Shown: positions 28,327-37,736, counted from the stretch's first letter. The stretch is DNA of 49,272 nucleotides from Desulfobacca acetoxidans (GCA_022736495.1 DZCR01000004.1:1-49272), one strand, 5' to 3'. Numbers and translations are program-made. Notes: a model not told the origin generated them from the letters alone.

Positions 28327-29298
28327 ATGTCCAACCAGGTTATCCCCTTGAGCGAGCCTTCGCCTGCCCCCGAGATTTCTGTGGTTATTCCCGTGTACAA
28401 CGAAGAAGACAATCTCCGCGAGTTGGGGGAGCGGTTGCTCCGCACGCTCACCGGCATGGGTCGTACCTTCGAGATCATTTTCGTGGACGACGGCTCCACT
28501 GACCGCTCCTGGGAGCTCTTGACCGATCTCAACGGCCAGCATCCCCACTACATCCGGGCCTTACAGTTTCAGCGCAATTTTGGGCAACACCAGGCCATTT
28601 TTGCCGGATTTCAGGCGGCCCGGGGCCAGGTCATGGTCACTCTGGACGCGGACCTGCAAAATCCCCCCGAAGAGATCCCCCGTTTAGTAGCCAAACTCGC
28701 AGAGGGCTACGACACCGTGGGGGGCTGGCGGGAGAATCGTCAGGATTCCTTGTTTCGGAGACTCCCGTCCCATTTGGTGAACTACCTCATGTCCCGGGTC
28801 ACGGGGGTCAAGCTCCGGGACTACGGCTGCATGCTCCGGGCCTATCGCCGGGAGGTGATTGACAGCATCAACCAGTGCCAGGAGTCCTCCAGTTTCATCC
28901 CGGCCCTGGCCAACCTGTTTTCCCACCGGGTGGCGGAAATTACCGTAGGCCACGCCGAACGGGAGCGGGGCCAGTCAAAATACAGCCTCATCAAGCTGCT
29001 GCGCCTCAACTTCGACCTGATGACCGGCTTTTCCAATTTGCCCATCCATTTAGTCGGGTTCATGGGGGTGGCCATCGCCCTCCTGGGACTGCTCTTCGGG
29101 CTCTTTCTGTTCATTCGGCGGATTCTCGTTGGGCCGGAAGTGGGAGGAGTCTTCACCCTGTTCGCCATCCTCTTTGTCTTTGTGGGCCTGAACACCCTGG
29201 GCCTGGCCCTCGTCGGCGAATACGTCGGCCGCATTTATCGGGAGGTCCGTCAGCGTCCCCGCTTCATTATCCGCCAGACCCTGGGGCCGGATGCCTGA
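28327..29298 (+). CDS. arnC: Undecaprenyl-phosphate glycosyltransferase, ArnC-like
   Basis: 323 residues. The GT2 domain starts with VVIPVYNEEDNL, has VDDGSTD and LDADLQNPP (DAD), and ends in two C-terminal membrane helices (about 235-300). In known pathways ArnC moves Ara4-formyl-N from UDP to undecaprenyl phosphate. The assignment to ArnC rather than a DPM1/GtrB relative rests on context: ArnA-like formyltransferase, ArnA-like decarboxylase and ArnD-like deformylase genes follow. Read alone, it would be a generic polyprenyl-phosphate glycosyltransferase. Confidence 0.78.
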   Translation: MSNQVIPLSEPSPAPEISVVIPVYNEEDNLRELGERLLRTLTGMGRTFEIIFVDDGSTDRSWELLTDLNGQHPHYIRALQFQRNFGQHQAIFAGFQAARGQVMVTLDADLQNPPEEIPRLVAKLAEGYDTVGGWRENRQDSLFRRLPSHLVNYLMSRVTGVKLRDYGCMLRAYRREVIDSINQCQESSSFIPALANLFSHRVAEITVGHAERERGQSKYSLIKLLRLNFDLMTGFSNLPIHLVGFMGVAIALLGLLFGLFLFIRRILVGPEVGGVFTLFAILFVFVGLNTLGLALVGEYVGRIYREVRQRPRFIIRQTLGPDA

Positions 29299-29457
29299 CA
29301 AACTCTTTCCTTTCACCGTTGGCAAAATCCGGTATAATGGGGGTCAAAAGGCTTGCAACAGGCCATGATGGGCATAGAATTCCCCCACCTAAAAAAGAGC
29401 GGTGAAATCGCCATCCCTGGCCGCTATGTTAAAGCCATGGATTTGCATTGAAAGTCC

Positions 29458-30411
29458 GTGAAAAGCCATATGCGCATCATCTTCATGGGTTATCATAATA
29501 TCGGGTATGTCTGCTTAGAGGCCTTGATCGGTCTGGGCCGGGAACTGGGCGATGAAATTGTGGCCGTGGTCACCCACCCCGACGACCCCCGGGAAAATAT
29601 CTGGTTCGCCTCGGTGCGGCAGTTGGCCTTTGCGAACTATCTGCCGGTGTATCAGCCGGCCAATCCCAATGATCCGGCCTTTGTGGCCGCCCTGCAGGCT
29701 TTGCAACCGGATTTCCTCTTTTCGTGCTATTATCGCCACATGCTGAAACAGCCCTTGCTGGACCTGCCCCGCCTGGGAGCCTTCAATCTGCACGGCAGCC
29801 TGTTGCCCCGCTACCGGGGCCGGGTTCCGGTGAATTGGGTCCTGATCAACGGCGAAACCGAAACCGGGGTCACCTTGCACTATATGGTGGCTAAGGCCGA
29901 CCAGGGGGATATTGTGGCCCAGACGCCCATTCCCATTACCCCGGAGGATACGGCCGTAACCCTTTTTGCCCGGATGACCGCCGCGGCGGGAACCTTATTC
30001 CGGGAAACCTACCCGTTGCTCCGGAACAACCAGGCGCCCCGGCGCCCCCAGGACCACGGCCAGGCTTCTTACTTCGGCGGTCGGGGGCCGGAAGACGGTT
30101 ATATCGATTGGCGCGCCTCCGCCGTAGCCATCTATAATTTAATGCGGGCCGTGACCCACCCCTACCCCGGCGCCTTTACCACCCTGGCGGGGAGGAAGCT
30201 CTTTATCTGGAATGGCCGGCCCCTGGCGGCCCCGGTGGGCAACACGCATCTGCCCGGCCAGATTACCGCCTGTCTGCCCGGTGACGGTCTCTTGGTCGCA
30301 ACCGGCGAGGACCAGTTCCTCATCACCCAGGCCCAGTGGGAAGGCGAACCGGAATTCTTGGGCCCGGTGCTGGCCACCTGGGAATATTTAGTGGGACAAA
30401 AATTCGATTAG
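29458..30411 (+). CDS. UDP-Ara4N formyltransferase, ArnA N-terminal-domain homologue
   Basis: 317 residues of the formyltransferase fold using 10-formyl-tetrahydrofolate. Catalytic signature residues: N and H in AFNLHGSLLPRYRG and the aspartate in KADQGD. In E. coli this is the N-terminal half of bifunctional ArnA, formylating UDP-Ara4N; here it is a free-standing gene. The start is GTG 29458; ATG 29470 is an alternative at the fifth residue and gives the usual MRIIFMG. The C-terminal ~100 residues are the smaller formyltransferase C-domain. Methionyl-tRNA formyltransferase is an alternative, but the next gene encodes the matching decarboxylase half. Confidence 0.82.
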   Translation: MKSHMRIIFMGYHNIGYVCLEALIGLGRELGDEIVAVVTHPDDPRENIWFASVRQLAFANYLPVYQPANPNDPAFVAALQALQPDFLFSCYYRHMLKQPLLDLPRLGAFNLHGSLLPRYRGRVPVNWVLINGETETGVTLHYMVAKADQGDIVAQTPIPITPEDTAVTLFARMTAAAGTLFRETYPLLRNNQAPRRPQDHGQASYFGGRGPEDGYIDWRASAVAIYNLMRAVTHPYPGAFTTLAGRKLFIWNGRPLAAPVGNTHLPGQITACLPGDGLLVATGEDQFLITQAQWEGEPEFLGPVLATWEYLVGQKFD

Positions 30412-30424
30412 ATTTTTTGGTAGT

Positions 30425-30446
30425 CGCAGGCTTTAGCCTGCGTTTT
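30425..30446 (+). terminator. Hairpin with T run between the arnA halves
   Basis: CGCAGGC (30425-30431) pairs perfectly with GCCTGCG (30436-30442) across TTTA, followed by TTTT. It lies 13 bases after the formyltransferase stop. It may attenuate transcription into the decarboxylase gene or be a dispersed palindromic repeat; the preceding GTAGT resembles the head of the other intergenic palindromes. Confidence 0.5.
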
Positions 30447-30474
30447 ACGCTTCTTGGAAGGCAAAAGAGACCCA

Positions 30475-31503
30475 ATGAAAATACTAATCCTCGGCGTCAA
30501 CGGCTTCATCGGCAACGCCTTGACCCGGCGCATCCTCACCACCCGGGACTGGGAAGTTTACGGCATGGACCTCCACTCCAACAAGCTGGACGAGTCGCTG
30601 CACCATCCCCGTTTCCATTTCCTGGAAGGCGACATCGCCATCAACAAGGAGTGGATCGAATACCACATCAAGAAGTGCGACATAGTCCTGCCCCTGGTGG
30701 CCATTGCCACTCCCATGACCTACGTCAAGCAGCCCCTGCGGGTCTTCGAGCTGGACTTCGAGGAAAATCTGCGCGTCGTCCGCCAGTGTGTCAAGTACGG
30801 CACCCGCATCATCTTCCCGTCCACCTCCGAGGTCTACGGCATGTCCCCGGATGCGGAGTTTTTTGAAGACGACTCCACCCTGGTGCTGGGACCCATCCAC
30901 AAGCAACGCTGGATCTATAGCTGCTCCAAGCAGCTCCTGGACCGGGTCATCTGGGCCTACGGCCAGGATGGCAAGCTGCAGTTCTCCATGATCCGCCCCT
31001 TCAACTGGATCGGCCCCAAGTTGGACGACCTCTACGCCGCCAAGGAAGGCAGTTCCCGGGTGGTGACGCAATTTATCCTTAACTTACTGCAGCGGGAGCC
31101 GATAAAACTGGTGGATGGCGGTTATCAGAAGCGCTGCTTCACTTACGTGGAAGACGGTATCGACTGCCTGATGCGCATCATCGAAAACGCCGGGGGTGCA
31201 GCCAACGGCCAGATCTTCAACATCGGCAATCCCCGCAATGAAGCCTCGGTAAAAGAGTTGGCGCACCTCTTGCGAGACCTCTTCAAAGAGCACCCGGTCC
31301 ATAGGCATGATGGGGCTTACTCCGAGATCGTGGAGACTCCCCACGAGGACTACTATGGCAAGGGCTATCAGGACATCACCAGCCGCAAGCCGTCCATCGC
31401 CAAGGCCCGCGATCTCCTGGGCTGGGAGCCTAAGACCGATCTCATCACGTCGCTGAAGATCACCCTGGACGCCTTTCTGGAGGAGGATGCACACGCAGTT
31501 TAA
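30475..31503 (+). CDS. UDP-glucuronate decarboxylase, ArnA C-terminal-domain homologue
   Basis: Extended SDR enzyme converting UDP-glucuronate to UDP-4-keto-pentose (oxidative decarboxylation), the first committed Ara4N step. 342 residues from ATG 30475. The N-terminal Rossmann motif is [18 protein letters not shown] holds the catalytic Ser/Thr and Glu; YSCSK is the YxxxK pair. The block [17 protein letters not shown] and the tail of the ArnA dehydrogenase family are also recognisable. The preceding hairpin and gap separate it from its formyltransferase partner, which is fused to it in E. coli ArnA. Confidence 0.88.
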   Translation: MKILILGVNGFIGNALTRRILTTRDWEVYGMDLHSNKLDESLHHPRFHFLEGDIAINKEWIEYHIKKCDIVLPLVAIATPMTYVKQPLRVFELDFEENLRVVRQCVKYGTRIIFPSTSEVYGMSPDAEFFEDDSTLVLGPIHKQRWIYSCSKQLLDRVIWAYGQDGKLQFSMIRPFNWIGPKLDDLYAAKEGSSRVVTQFILNLLQREPIKLVDGGYQKRCFTYVEDGIDCLMRIIENAGGAANGQIFNIGNPRNEASVKELAHLLRDLFKEHPVHRHDGAYSEIVETPHEDYYGKGYQDITSRKPSIAKARDLLGWEPKTDLITSLKITLDAFLEEDAHAV

Positions 31504-31572
31504 CAAGAGCCTTGATTTGCTTTGACCCGGCCGCGATCGACTGGCCGGACAAGGTTCTATTAAAAATTCTTT

Positions 31573-33021
31573 ATGTTATTCAACTCTTACGAATATATTT
31601 TCTTATTTCTGCCAGTATCTCTCATCGTTTACTTTATTCTGAACTATCGTAAACTCACCCTGGCCTCCAAAATCTGGTTAGTTCTGGCTTCTCTGTTTTT
31701 CTATGGCTGGTGGAACCCCAAATACTTGCCCCTCATAATCGGGAGCATTCTGTTCAATTATGCGGTTGGCAGGCTCTTGGCCAAAGGCGGACGCGGCCCC
31801 GGGTTAAGAAAAACTGCTCTAGCCCTTGGCATCGCAGGAAATCTAGGGTTGCTCGCTTACTTCAAGTATACCGATTTTTTTATTTCCAATATCAACCAAC
31901 TTTCGGGCGTGAACGTTCCCCTGATGCACATCGTATTGCCTCTGGGAATCAGCTTCTTTACTTTTACGCAGATCGCTTATTTAGCTGACACTTATAGTGG
32001 CATGGTAACAGAATACGGTCTGATCAACTATTCTTTGTTCGTTACTTTTTATCCCCATTTATTGGCTGGTCCAATTATTCATCATGTTGAAATGATGCCC
32101 CAGTTTGATAGAATAAAAAACAAAGTACTAAATTATAAAAATCTCTCTTTGGGTTTATTTCTAATTTCATTAGGTCTTTTTAAAAAAGTTATCATAGCCG
32201 ACCGCTTCGCCATTTATGCGGATAATGGTTACAGCCACGCGCACCTGCTCAATTTTCTCGAAGCATGGATAACCACCTTATCGTATTCCCTCCAGATCTA
32301 TTTTGACTTCTCGGGCTATACTGACATGGCCATTGGTTCGGCGCTGCTGTTTAATATCAGATTGCCCATCAACTTCAACAGCCCCTACAGGGCGCTGCAC
32401 ATTCAGGATTTTTGGCGCAGATGGCATATTACCCTCAGCCGGTTCCTGCGGGATTACATTTACATCCCCCTGGGTGGCAATAGGGTCTCCGAGCCCCGGG
32501 TCTATGGTAACCTCGTAATAACCTTTTTAATCGGCGGCTTGTGGCACGGCGCCGGCTGGACTTTTGTGCTCTGGGGGGGGGTGCACGGTTTGGCCATCGT
32601 GGTGCATAGATGGTGGAAAAGCTTTGGCATTGCCCTGCCCCGAATCTTGGCATGGTTTCTTACCTTTAATTTTGTGAATTTTGCCTGGATTTTTTTCCGG
32701 GCCAAAGATGTTCATGATGCCATCTATGTTATTAAAGGGATGCTCGGCTTAAACGGGGTTCTTCTCCCGGCCGGCTTAGCGCCTATGTTTAGTTTCTTGA
32801 TGAGCTCTGGGGTAAAATTTGGCAAGGGCGACTGGGATATTACCATTGCGGCCTTTCTGCTTATCTTCCTGATCTTATCGATTTTATTTAAAAATTCTAA
32901 TCAAATGTTGGATAATTTTAATCCGTCGGTGGCTAACCTGGGTTTCACAGTGATATTATTGGTAACCTCCGTTTTTACTCTTGGTTCGGTAAGGTCTCAA
33001 TTTATTTATTTTAATTTTTAA
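31573..33021 (+). CDS. MBOAT-family membrane O-acyltransferase, AlgI-like
   Basis: 482 residues, mostly membrane helices. Recognisable MBOAT/AlgI landmarks are FNSYEYIFLFLP at the N-terminus, FWRRWHITLSRFLRDYIYIPLGG and the GLWHGAGWTFVLWG block carrying the catalytic histidine. Such proteins carry acyl groups across the membrane to extracytoplasmic sugars. The next gene encodes a periplasmic SGNH-like protein, the usual partner that finishes the transfer. The pair is more AT-rich than the Ara4N genes around it and splits arnA from arnD, hinting at a later insertion. Target sugar and acyl group are unknown. Confidence 0.9.
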   Translation: MLFNSYEYIFLFLPVSLIVYFILNYRKLTLASKIWLVLASLFFYGWWNPKYLPLIIGSILFNYAVGRLLAKGGRGPGLRKTALALGIAGNLGLLAYFKYTDFFISNINQLSGVNVPLMHIVLPLGISFFTFTQIAYLADTYSGMVTEYGLINYSLFVTFYPHLLAGPIIHHVEMMPQFDRIKNKVLNYKNLSLGLFLISLGLFKKVIIADRFAIYADNGYSHAHLLNFLEAWITTLSYSLQIYFDFSGYTDMAIGSALLFNIRLPINFNSPYRALHIQDFWRRWHITLSRFLRDYIYIPLGGNRVSEPRVYGNLVITFLIGGLWHGAGWTFVLWGGVHGLAIVVHRWWKSFGIALPRILAWFLTFNFVNFAWIFFRAKDVHDAIYVIKGMLGLNGVLLPAGLAPMFSFLMSSGVKFGKGDWDITIAAFLLIFLILSILFKNSNQMLDNFNPSVANLGFTVILLVTSVFTLGSVRSQFIYFNF

Positions 33022-33027
33022 AACGCA

Positions 33028-34080
33028 ATGATCGCAAATTATCGAAATTGGTTTTTTTCTACTATCGCAATTGCTCTGGGTGTTTGTCTCCTTAATTTAG
33101 CTTTGGTCTACGGTTTTTATCGTTCTTTTAAATTTGACATCATTTGGATTAATAGCCTCCTGGATAAAAAAGAGACATCTATCAATAAGATAAAAGAGAA
33201 TAAGGTATTATTTGTAGGGGGCAGCTCTACGTTGTTTGGCATCAGAACTAAAGATATTCAAAAAAATTTAGCTATCCCTTGCGTTAATTTTGGCATACAT
33301 GCAGGATTGGAAATAGACTATTTATTGTCTCGAACGAAACATTTGGTTAAACCGGGAGATACTATTATTTTTACAGTAGAATATCCTCTTTTTTTCTATA
33401 AAGGCAAATTTAATAATGTGACATTAGATTATATATTCACATATGACCGTAATTTCTTTAATTCTCTTTCCCCCTGGGATAAAATAAAGTATCTTGCCTG
33501 CATCTCTCCTCTGAAGTTAGGATTATTTTTTTTCAATGAATTGGCTGTTCATGGCTCTAAGAACGAAGTCAGAGAAGGTTATAATCTCGCGACGTTAAAT
33601 GAAAACGGTGATGAGACCAGTAACATCGGCCATCACGAAGCAGATAACGCGTTCAGGTTTTCGGCCCCCTTCAATATTCAGGGGGGAGATTTTCAGGAAA
33701 CTCCTGGCTTGAAAATAATCCGAGATTTCAATCAGTGGTGCCGGGCACATCATATTAACTTTTATGTAACCTATGCCAGCACCATGTATTTCCAAGAGTA
33801 CGACAACGCCCAATATCGTCATTATTTTAACGAATTGCAGAAATATTTTGCTCAACATGACATCCCTACGATCGGCGCCCCTCAGGATTTTTTCTTTCCC
33901 AAAGATTTCTTTTATGATACCGCCTACCATCTGAACCAGAAGGGTATGACCATCAGAACCAATCAGCTCATTGATAAAATCAACAACCTGGGCATAGCTG
34001 CCCGGATGCGCCAGCCATCGGCCGGTGAGGGGAGAGAAAAGGCAATGGGCCGGGCGCCTTCTCCCTTTTGCTATCATTGA
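33028..34080 (+). CDS. SGNH-like hydrolase-fold acyltransferase partner of the MBOAT protein
   Basis: 350 residues with one N-terminal membrane segment (about 10-32) and a periplasmic domain. The block I serine motif is GGSSTLFG and the C-terminal DxxH pair is visible in DTAYHLN, both typical of SGNH esterase/acyltransferase folds (as in AlgJ/AlgX/PatB partners). It begins 6 bases after the MBOAT gene. AT-rich codon use is shared with that gene. The last ~20 residues are Gly/Arg-rich and unlike the rest, and the stop lies immediately before a strong ribosome site for the arnD-like gene. Reaction inferred from fold and position only. Confidence 0.72.
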   Translation: MIANYRNWFFSTIAIALGVCLLNLALVYGFYRSFKFDIIWINSLLDKKETSINKIKENKVLFVGGSSTLFGIRTKDIQKNLAIPCVNFGIHAGLEIDYLLSRTKHLVKPGDTIIFTVEYPLFFYKGKFNNVTLDYIFTYDRNFFNSLSPWDKIKYLACISPLKLGLFFFNELAVHGSKNEVREGYNLATLNENGDETSNIGHHEADNAFRFSAPFNIQGGDFQETPGLKIIRDFNQWCRAHHINFYVTYASTMYFQEYDNAQYRHYFNELQKYFAQHDIPTIGAPQDFFFPKDFFYDTAYHLNQKGMTIRTNQLIDKINNLGIAARMRQPSAGEGREKAMGRAPSPFCYH

Positions 34081-34090
34081 AGGAGGAATA

Positions 34091-35011
34091 TTGGCCCGAT
34101 TGGGTTTAAAGGTCGACGTGGATACCCTGGAAGGTTTTTGCCAGGGGGTGCCTGCACTTATGGAAGTGCTGGACAACCACGGGGTCAAAGCCAGCTTCTT
34201 CCTGTCCCTGGGTCCCGATAACTCGGGTCGGGCCCTCTTTCGAATCTTTCGGCAGCGAGGCTTTTTGGAAAAGATGTGGCGCACCCGGGCTCCGGCCCTG
34301 TACGGCTTCAAGACCATGTGCTACGGGACCCTGCTGCCCGCGCCCTTAATCGGCGCCGCCGCCCCCCATTTAGCGCCACAATTGTCCGCGGCCGGCCACG
34401 AAGTGGGCCTGCACGGCTATAACCACGTCCGCTGGCACGACCATCTCCACCAATTTTCTCCGGAACAAGTGGCCCGGGAGATTTCCCAGGCGCAGGCAGC
34501 CTATACCGCACTCATGGGAAAACCGGCCTTCTCTTTCGCCGCGCCGGGCTGGCAGTGCAGTCTGAGCAGTCGCACCGCCCTGGCGGCCCAGCATTTTCTT
34601 TACAGCAGCGACACCCGGGGCGCCGCCCCCTACCTCCCCGCGTTCGGAGACACGGTGACTGCGGTTTTGGAGATCCCCACCACCCTGCCCACCCTGGACG
34701 AACTCCTGGGTTTCCATGGCTGTCGCCCCCAGGATTTTACCAGTCTGGTCCTGGCCCGCCTGGAAACCGGGCTGCCCCAGGTCCTCACCCTGCATGCCGA
34801 GGTGGAAGGCGGTCCCTTCCTCAGTGAGTTTGCCCGGCTGCTGGCCCGCTGCCGGCAGCGGGGGGTGGAGTTCTTCCGGCTGGAGGATTGGGCCCGGGAT
34901 CTCCTCCGGAACCCGGCTGGCTTGCCGGTGGCCCCGGTCAATTTACAGCGTTTGCCTGGCCGGGCCGGTCGGGTCTCCTGCCAGGGACCGCGCCGGGGAA
35001 GCCCGTCATGA
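34091..35011 (+). CDS. arnD: 4-deoxy-4-formamido-arabinose-phosphoundecaprenol deformylase, ArnD-like
   Basis: Polysaccharide-deacetylase fold enzyme removing the formyl group from undecaprenyl-linked Ara4FN. Close agreement with ArnD by eye: LGLKVDVDTLEGFCQGVPAL at the N-terminus, FFLSLGPDNSGRALFR, a KMWRTRAPALYG stretch, EVGLHGYNH (metal histidines), AAPGWQ and TTLPTLDELLG. I chose TTG 34091 because AGGAGG (34081-34086) sits just before it; longer in-frame starts read through the previous gene. 306 residues. Its stop overlaps the ispD start (ATGA). Confidence 0.9.
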   Translation: MARLGLKVDVDTLEGFCQGVPALMEVLDNHGVKASFFLSLGPDNSGRALFRIFRQRGFLEKMWRTRAPALYGFKTMCYGTLLPAPLIGAAAPHLAPQLSAAGHEVGLHGYNHVRWHDHLHQFSPEQVAREISQAQAAYTALMGKPAFSFAAPGWQCSLSSRTALAAQHFLYSSDTRGAAPYLPAFGDTVTAVLEIPTTLPTLDELLGFHGCRPQDFTSLVLARLETGLPQVLTLHAEVEGGPFLSEFARLLARCRQRGVEFFRLEDWARDLLRNPAGLPVAPVNLQRLPGRAGRVSCQGPRRGSPS

Positions 35012-35730
35012 TAGCCGCCATCATCGCGGCCGCGGGGGTGGGAAAACGCATGGGGCACCACATCCCTAAACCATATCTCAACCTGGCCGGAAAACCCATC
35101 CTGGCCCATACCTTGAAAATCTTCGAAACCATGCCCGAGATTCGGGAGGTAACGGTGGTGGTCCATCCCGAGGATTTGAATGTCTGCCAGGACACCGTTA
35201 TTGCCCCCTTTAACTTCAAAAAGGTCCTGCGCCTGGTGCCTGGCGGCAAAGAACGCCAAGACAGCGTCTATCATGCCCTCAAGGCCTTGAAAAACGAGGA
35301 TGAGTTGGAAATTGTCCTGGTGCACGACGGCGTCCGCCCCTTTGTGACCCATGACCAGGTGCGCCAGGTCATCGAAGCGGCCCGGCGGCATGGGGGTGCA
35401 GTTCTGGGGCTGCCGGCCCAGGACACCCTGAAGCGAGTCAACGCCGAAGGCCAGGTGCATCAGACCCTGGAGCGCACCGACATCTGGCAGATTCAGACGC
35501 CCCAGGCCTTCCAGGTCCCCCTCTTGTGGCGGGCCTTCACTGAGGCCTACAGCCGCAACTTCTACGGCACCGATGAGGCCTCTTTGTTGGAAGAACTGCA
35601 CCAAGCGGTGGTGGTGGTCCCCGGGTCGCCTTTTAATCTGAAAATCACCACCCCGGACGACCTGCTGCTGGCCGAGGCCATCTTTTCCCTGCGCCGGAGG
35701 AAAAAAAGTGCGAGTCGGTCTGGGGTATGA
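35008..35730 (+). CDS. ispD: 2-C-methyl-D-erythritol 4-phosphate cytidylyltransferase
   Basis: Third enzyme of the MEP isoprenoid pathway, making CDP-methylerythritol from CTP and MEP. 240 residues with the nucleotidyltransferase loop AAAGVGKRMG, the HDGVRPF motif and QTPQAF near the C-terminus, all typical. The ATG overlaps the arnD-like stop by four bases; reading further upstream would only extend into that gene. It overlaps ispF by 23 bases. The family and pathway are secure. Confidence 0.96.
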   Translation: MIAAIIAAAGVGKRMGHHIPKPYLNLAGKPILAHTLKIFETMPEIREVTVVVHPEDLNVCQDTVIAPFNFKKVLRLVPGGKERQDSVYHALKALKNEDELEIVLVHDGVRPFVTHDQVRQVIEAARRHGGAVLGLPAQDTLKRVNAEGQVHQTLERTDIWQIQTPQAFQVPLLWRAFTEAYSRNFYGTDEASLLEELHQAVVVVPGSPFNLKITTPDDLLLAEAIFSLRRRKKSASRSGV

Positions 35731-36202
35731 CGCGCACCGCCTGGTGGCGGACCGCCCCCTGATCCTGGGAGGGGTGGAAATTCCGCATACTCAGGGACTC
35801 TTAGGCCATTCTGATGCCGACGTCCTGAGCCACGCGATCGGCGATGCCCTCCTGGGTGCGGTGGGGGCCGGCGATCTGGGCACGCATTTCCCGGATAAGG
35901 ACCCGGCTTATAAAAACATCTCCAGCCTCATCCTGCTGACACGGATCATGGCAGTGGTGCGGGACCGCGGTTTTCAGCCGGTAAACGTGGATGCCACCAT
36001 CGTGGCCCAAGCGCCCCGCCTGGCGCCCCATATCCCGGCGATGCAGGCGAACCTGGCCCATATCCTGGGCCTGACGCCGGCCGAGGTCAATATCAAGGCC
36101 ACCACCACCGAACACATGGGGTTCGCCGGCCGGGGCGAAGGCATGGCCGCGTACGCGGTAGTGTTGGTTGCCAGGGCTGCACCGATCTTGAATCCGTTAT
36201 AA
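35708..36202 (+). CDS. ispF: 2-C-methyl-D-erythritol 2,4-cyclodiphosphate synthase
   Basis: Fifth MEP-pathway enzyme, a zinc-dependent trimer. 164 residues. Ligand motif DAHRL near the start, GHSDADVLSHAIGDALLGA, and the TTTEHMGFAGRGEG C-terminal block are all intact. The start is GTG 35708 with GGAGG about 8 bases upstream, inside the end of ispD. It is followed after 9 bases by an HD-domain gene. Confidence 0.97.
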   Translation: MRVGLGYDAHRLVADRPLILGGVEIPHTQGLLGHSDADVLSHAIGDALLGAVGAGDLGTHFPDKDPAYKNISSLILLTRIMAVVRDRGFQPVNVDATIVAQAPRLAPHIPAMQANLAHILGLTPAEVNIKATTTEHMGFAGRGEGMAAYAVVLVARAAPILNPL

Positions 36203-36211
36203 TAAACACTT

Positions 36212-36850
36212 ATGAATCAACCCCCTTCATTGCTAATCCCCTCTTGGGCCCAGTGCCTGGAATTAATGGATATCCACGGCATGCTCCCCAATATTCGCAA
36301 GCACAGCTTTCAAGTCATGCAGGTAGCCCTCTTTTTGGGCGATGCCCTGGCGGCTGCCGGGTTTGAGCTATCTCTGCCGCTGGTGGAGATCGGCGCCCTG
36401 CTCCACGACCTGGGCAAAACCGCTTGCCTGGGTACCCTTAACAATCATGCCGAGTATGGCGCCGTAATCCTGGACGATTTGGGCTATCACCACGTGGCCC
36501 AGGTGGTGCGGGAGCACGTCAACCTCGACGCTGACCTCCTTGACTTAAGACCCTTCCGGGAAGCAGAGGTGGTCAATTATGCCGACAAACGAGTGCTCCA
36601 CGATGAAGTGGTCACCCTTCAAGCCCGCTTTGCCGACCTCAAGGTGCGCTACGGGCGCACCCCCGAAGCCTTGGCCCGCATCCAGGCCACGGAGGTCAAG
36701 TCCCAAGCCCTGGAGGAAAAACTCTTCGCTCCCCTGGCCCTCACGCCATCCGAGCTTTTACACCTAAACCACTGCCGGAGGACATCATGGCAAAATTGCG
36801 ACTGGCTCTCATCGCCGGGGGAAAATCCTCGGAGCGGGAAGTCTCGCTGA
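36212..36850 (+). CDS. HD-domain phosphohydrolase-like protein
   Basis: 212 residues. Metal motifs H (KHSFQV), HD (LLHDLGKT) and the following histidines (HAEYG, HVAQVVREH) mark an HD hydrolase domain at about 25-120, typical of nucleotide or phosphate-ester hydrolases. Its last 21 codons are read out of frame across the start of ddl (64-base overlap), so the native end may be shorter in relatives. Substrate unknown. It lies in a tight row between ispF and ddl. Confidence 0.8.
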   Translation: MNQPPSLLIPSWAQCLELMDIHGMLPNIRKHSFQVMQVALFLGDALAAAGFELSLPLVEIGALLHDLGKTACLGTLNNHAEYGAVILDDLGYHHVAQVVREHVNLDADLLDLRPFREAEVVNYADKRVLHDEVVTLQARFADLKVRYGRTPEALARIQATEVKSQALEEKLFAPLALTPSELLHLNHCRRTSWQNCDWLSSPGENPRSGKSR

Positions 36851-37719
36851 AAAGCGGTGCCCAGGTTTATCAGGCCCTCAATAAAGACAAATACGACATC
36901 CGGCGCTATGATCCCCTGACGGACCTGGGGCGGCTGGTGCAGGATGCCAAAGAGTTGGACGCGGCCCTCATCATCATGCACGGCCGGGGCGGGGAGGACG
37001 GCTCCATGCAGGGCCTCCTGGACCTGCTGGAGATTCCCTACCAGGGCTCCGGCGTGCTGGCCTCCGCCTTGGCCATGAACAAGGAACTGAGCAAGGCCAT
37101 CTATCATCTGGCCGGCCTTAAGGTCCCCGCCGCCCTGGCCTTCACCCGGGAGAAGGCCCCCAGTCCCCAGGAAATCGAAGCCAAATTGGGCCTGCCGGTG
37201 GTGATCAAACCCGTGAACGAAGGCTCCAGCATCGGGATTACCAAAGCCGAAACGCTTACGGCCCTGGAAACCGGCCTGGCCGCGGCCTTTGCCCTGGACA
37301 ACCGGGTTTTGGTGGAGGAATGCATCCAAGGCACCGAAGTGACCGGCGGGGTGCTGGGTAACGCCCGGCTGCAGGCCCTGCCCTTGGTGGAGATCATCCC
37401 GGCCAGCACCTACGCCTTTTTTGATTACGAAGCCAAGTACCAGCCCGGGGCCACCCAGGAAATCTGCCCGGCCCGACTCGACGCCGCATTGACCCGCCGC
37501 GCCCAGGAGTGCGCCATCACCGCCCATCGCGCCCTGGGCTGCCGGGGCTATTCTCGCACCGACATGATGGTTCAAGAGGGAGAAATCTATGTCCTGGAAA
37601 CCAACACCATCCCCGGCATGACCGCTACCAGCCTCTTTCCCCAGGGAGCCCAGGCCGCGGGTATCGACTTCCCGACCCTGCTGGACACCCTGATCAACCT
37701 GGCCCTGGAAAAATTGTAG
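36787..37719 (+). CDS. ddl: D-alanine--D-alanine ligase
   Basis: ATP-grasp enzyme making D-Ala-D-Ala for peptidoglycan. 310 residues. The N-terminal GGKSSEREVSLKSG, the ATP-grasp lysine region VIKPVNEGSSIG, VEECIQGTEVTGGVLG, and the C-terminal ETNTIPGMTATSLFP are diagnostic. GGAGGACATC precedes the ATG, which lies inside the end of the HD gene. The stop codon TAG is part of a GTAGGG intergenic palindrome. Confidence 0.96.
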   Translation: MAKLRLALIAGGKSSEREVSLKSGAQVYQALNKDKYDIRRYDPLTDLGRLVQDAKELDAALIIMHGRGGEDGSMQGLLDLLEIPYQGSGVLASALAMNKELSKAIYHLAGLKVPAALAFTREKAPSPQEIEAKLGLPVVIKPVNEGSSIGITKAETLTALETGLAAAFALDNRVLVEECIQGTEVTGGVLGNARLQALPLVEIIPASTYAFFDYEAKYQPGATQEICPARLDAALTRRAQECAITAHRALGCRGYSRTDMMVQEGEIYVLETNTIPGMTATSLFPQGAQAAGIDFPTLLDTLINLALEKL

Positions 37720-37736
37720 GGTGCGCACCGCGCACC
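37716..37736. repeat. GTAGGG-type intergenic palindrome, copy 2
   Basis: GTAGG is followed by GGTGCGC (37720-37726), ACC loop and GCGCACC (37730-37736). It overlaps the ddl stop codon. It matches the copies at 20104 and 48267 in head and loop length, with different but self-complementary arms. Confidence 0.55.
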
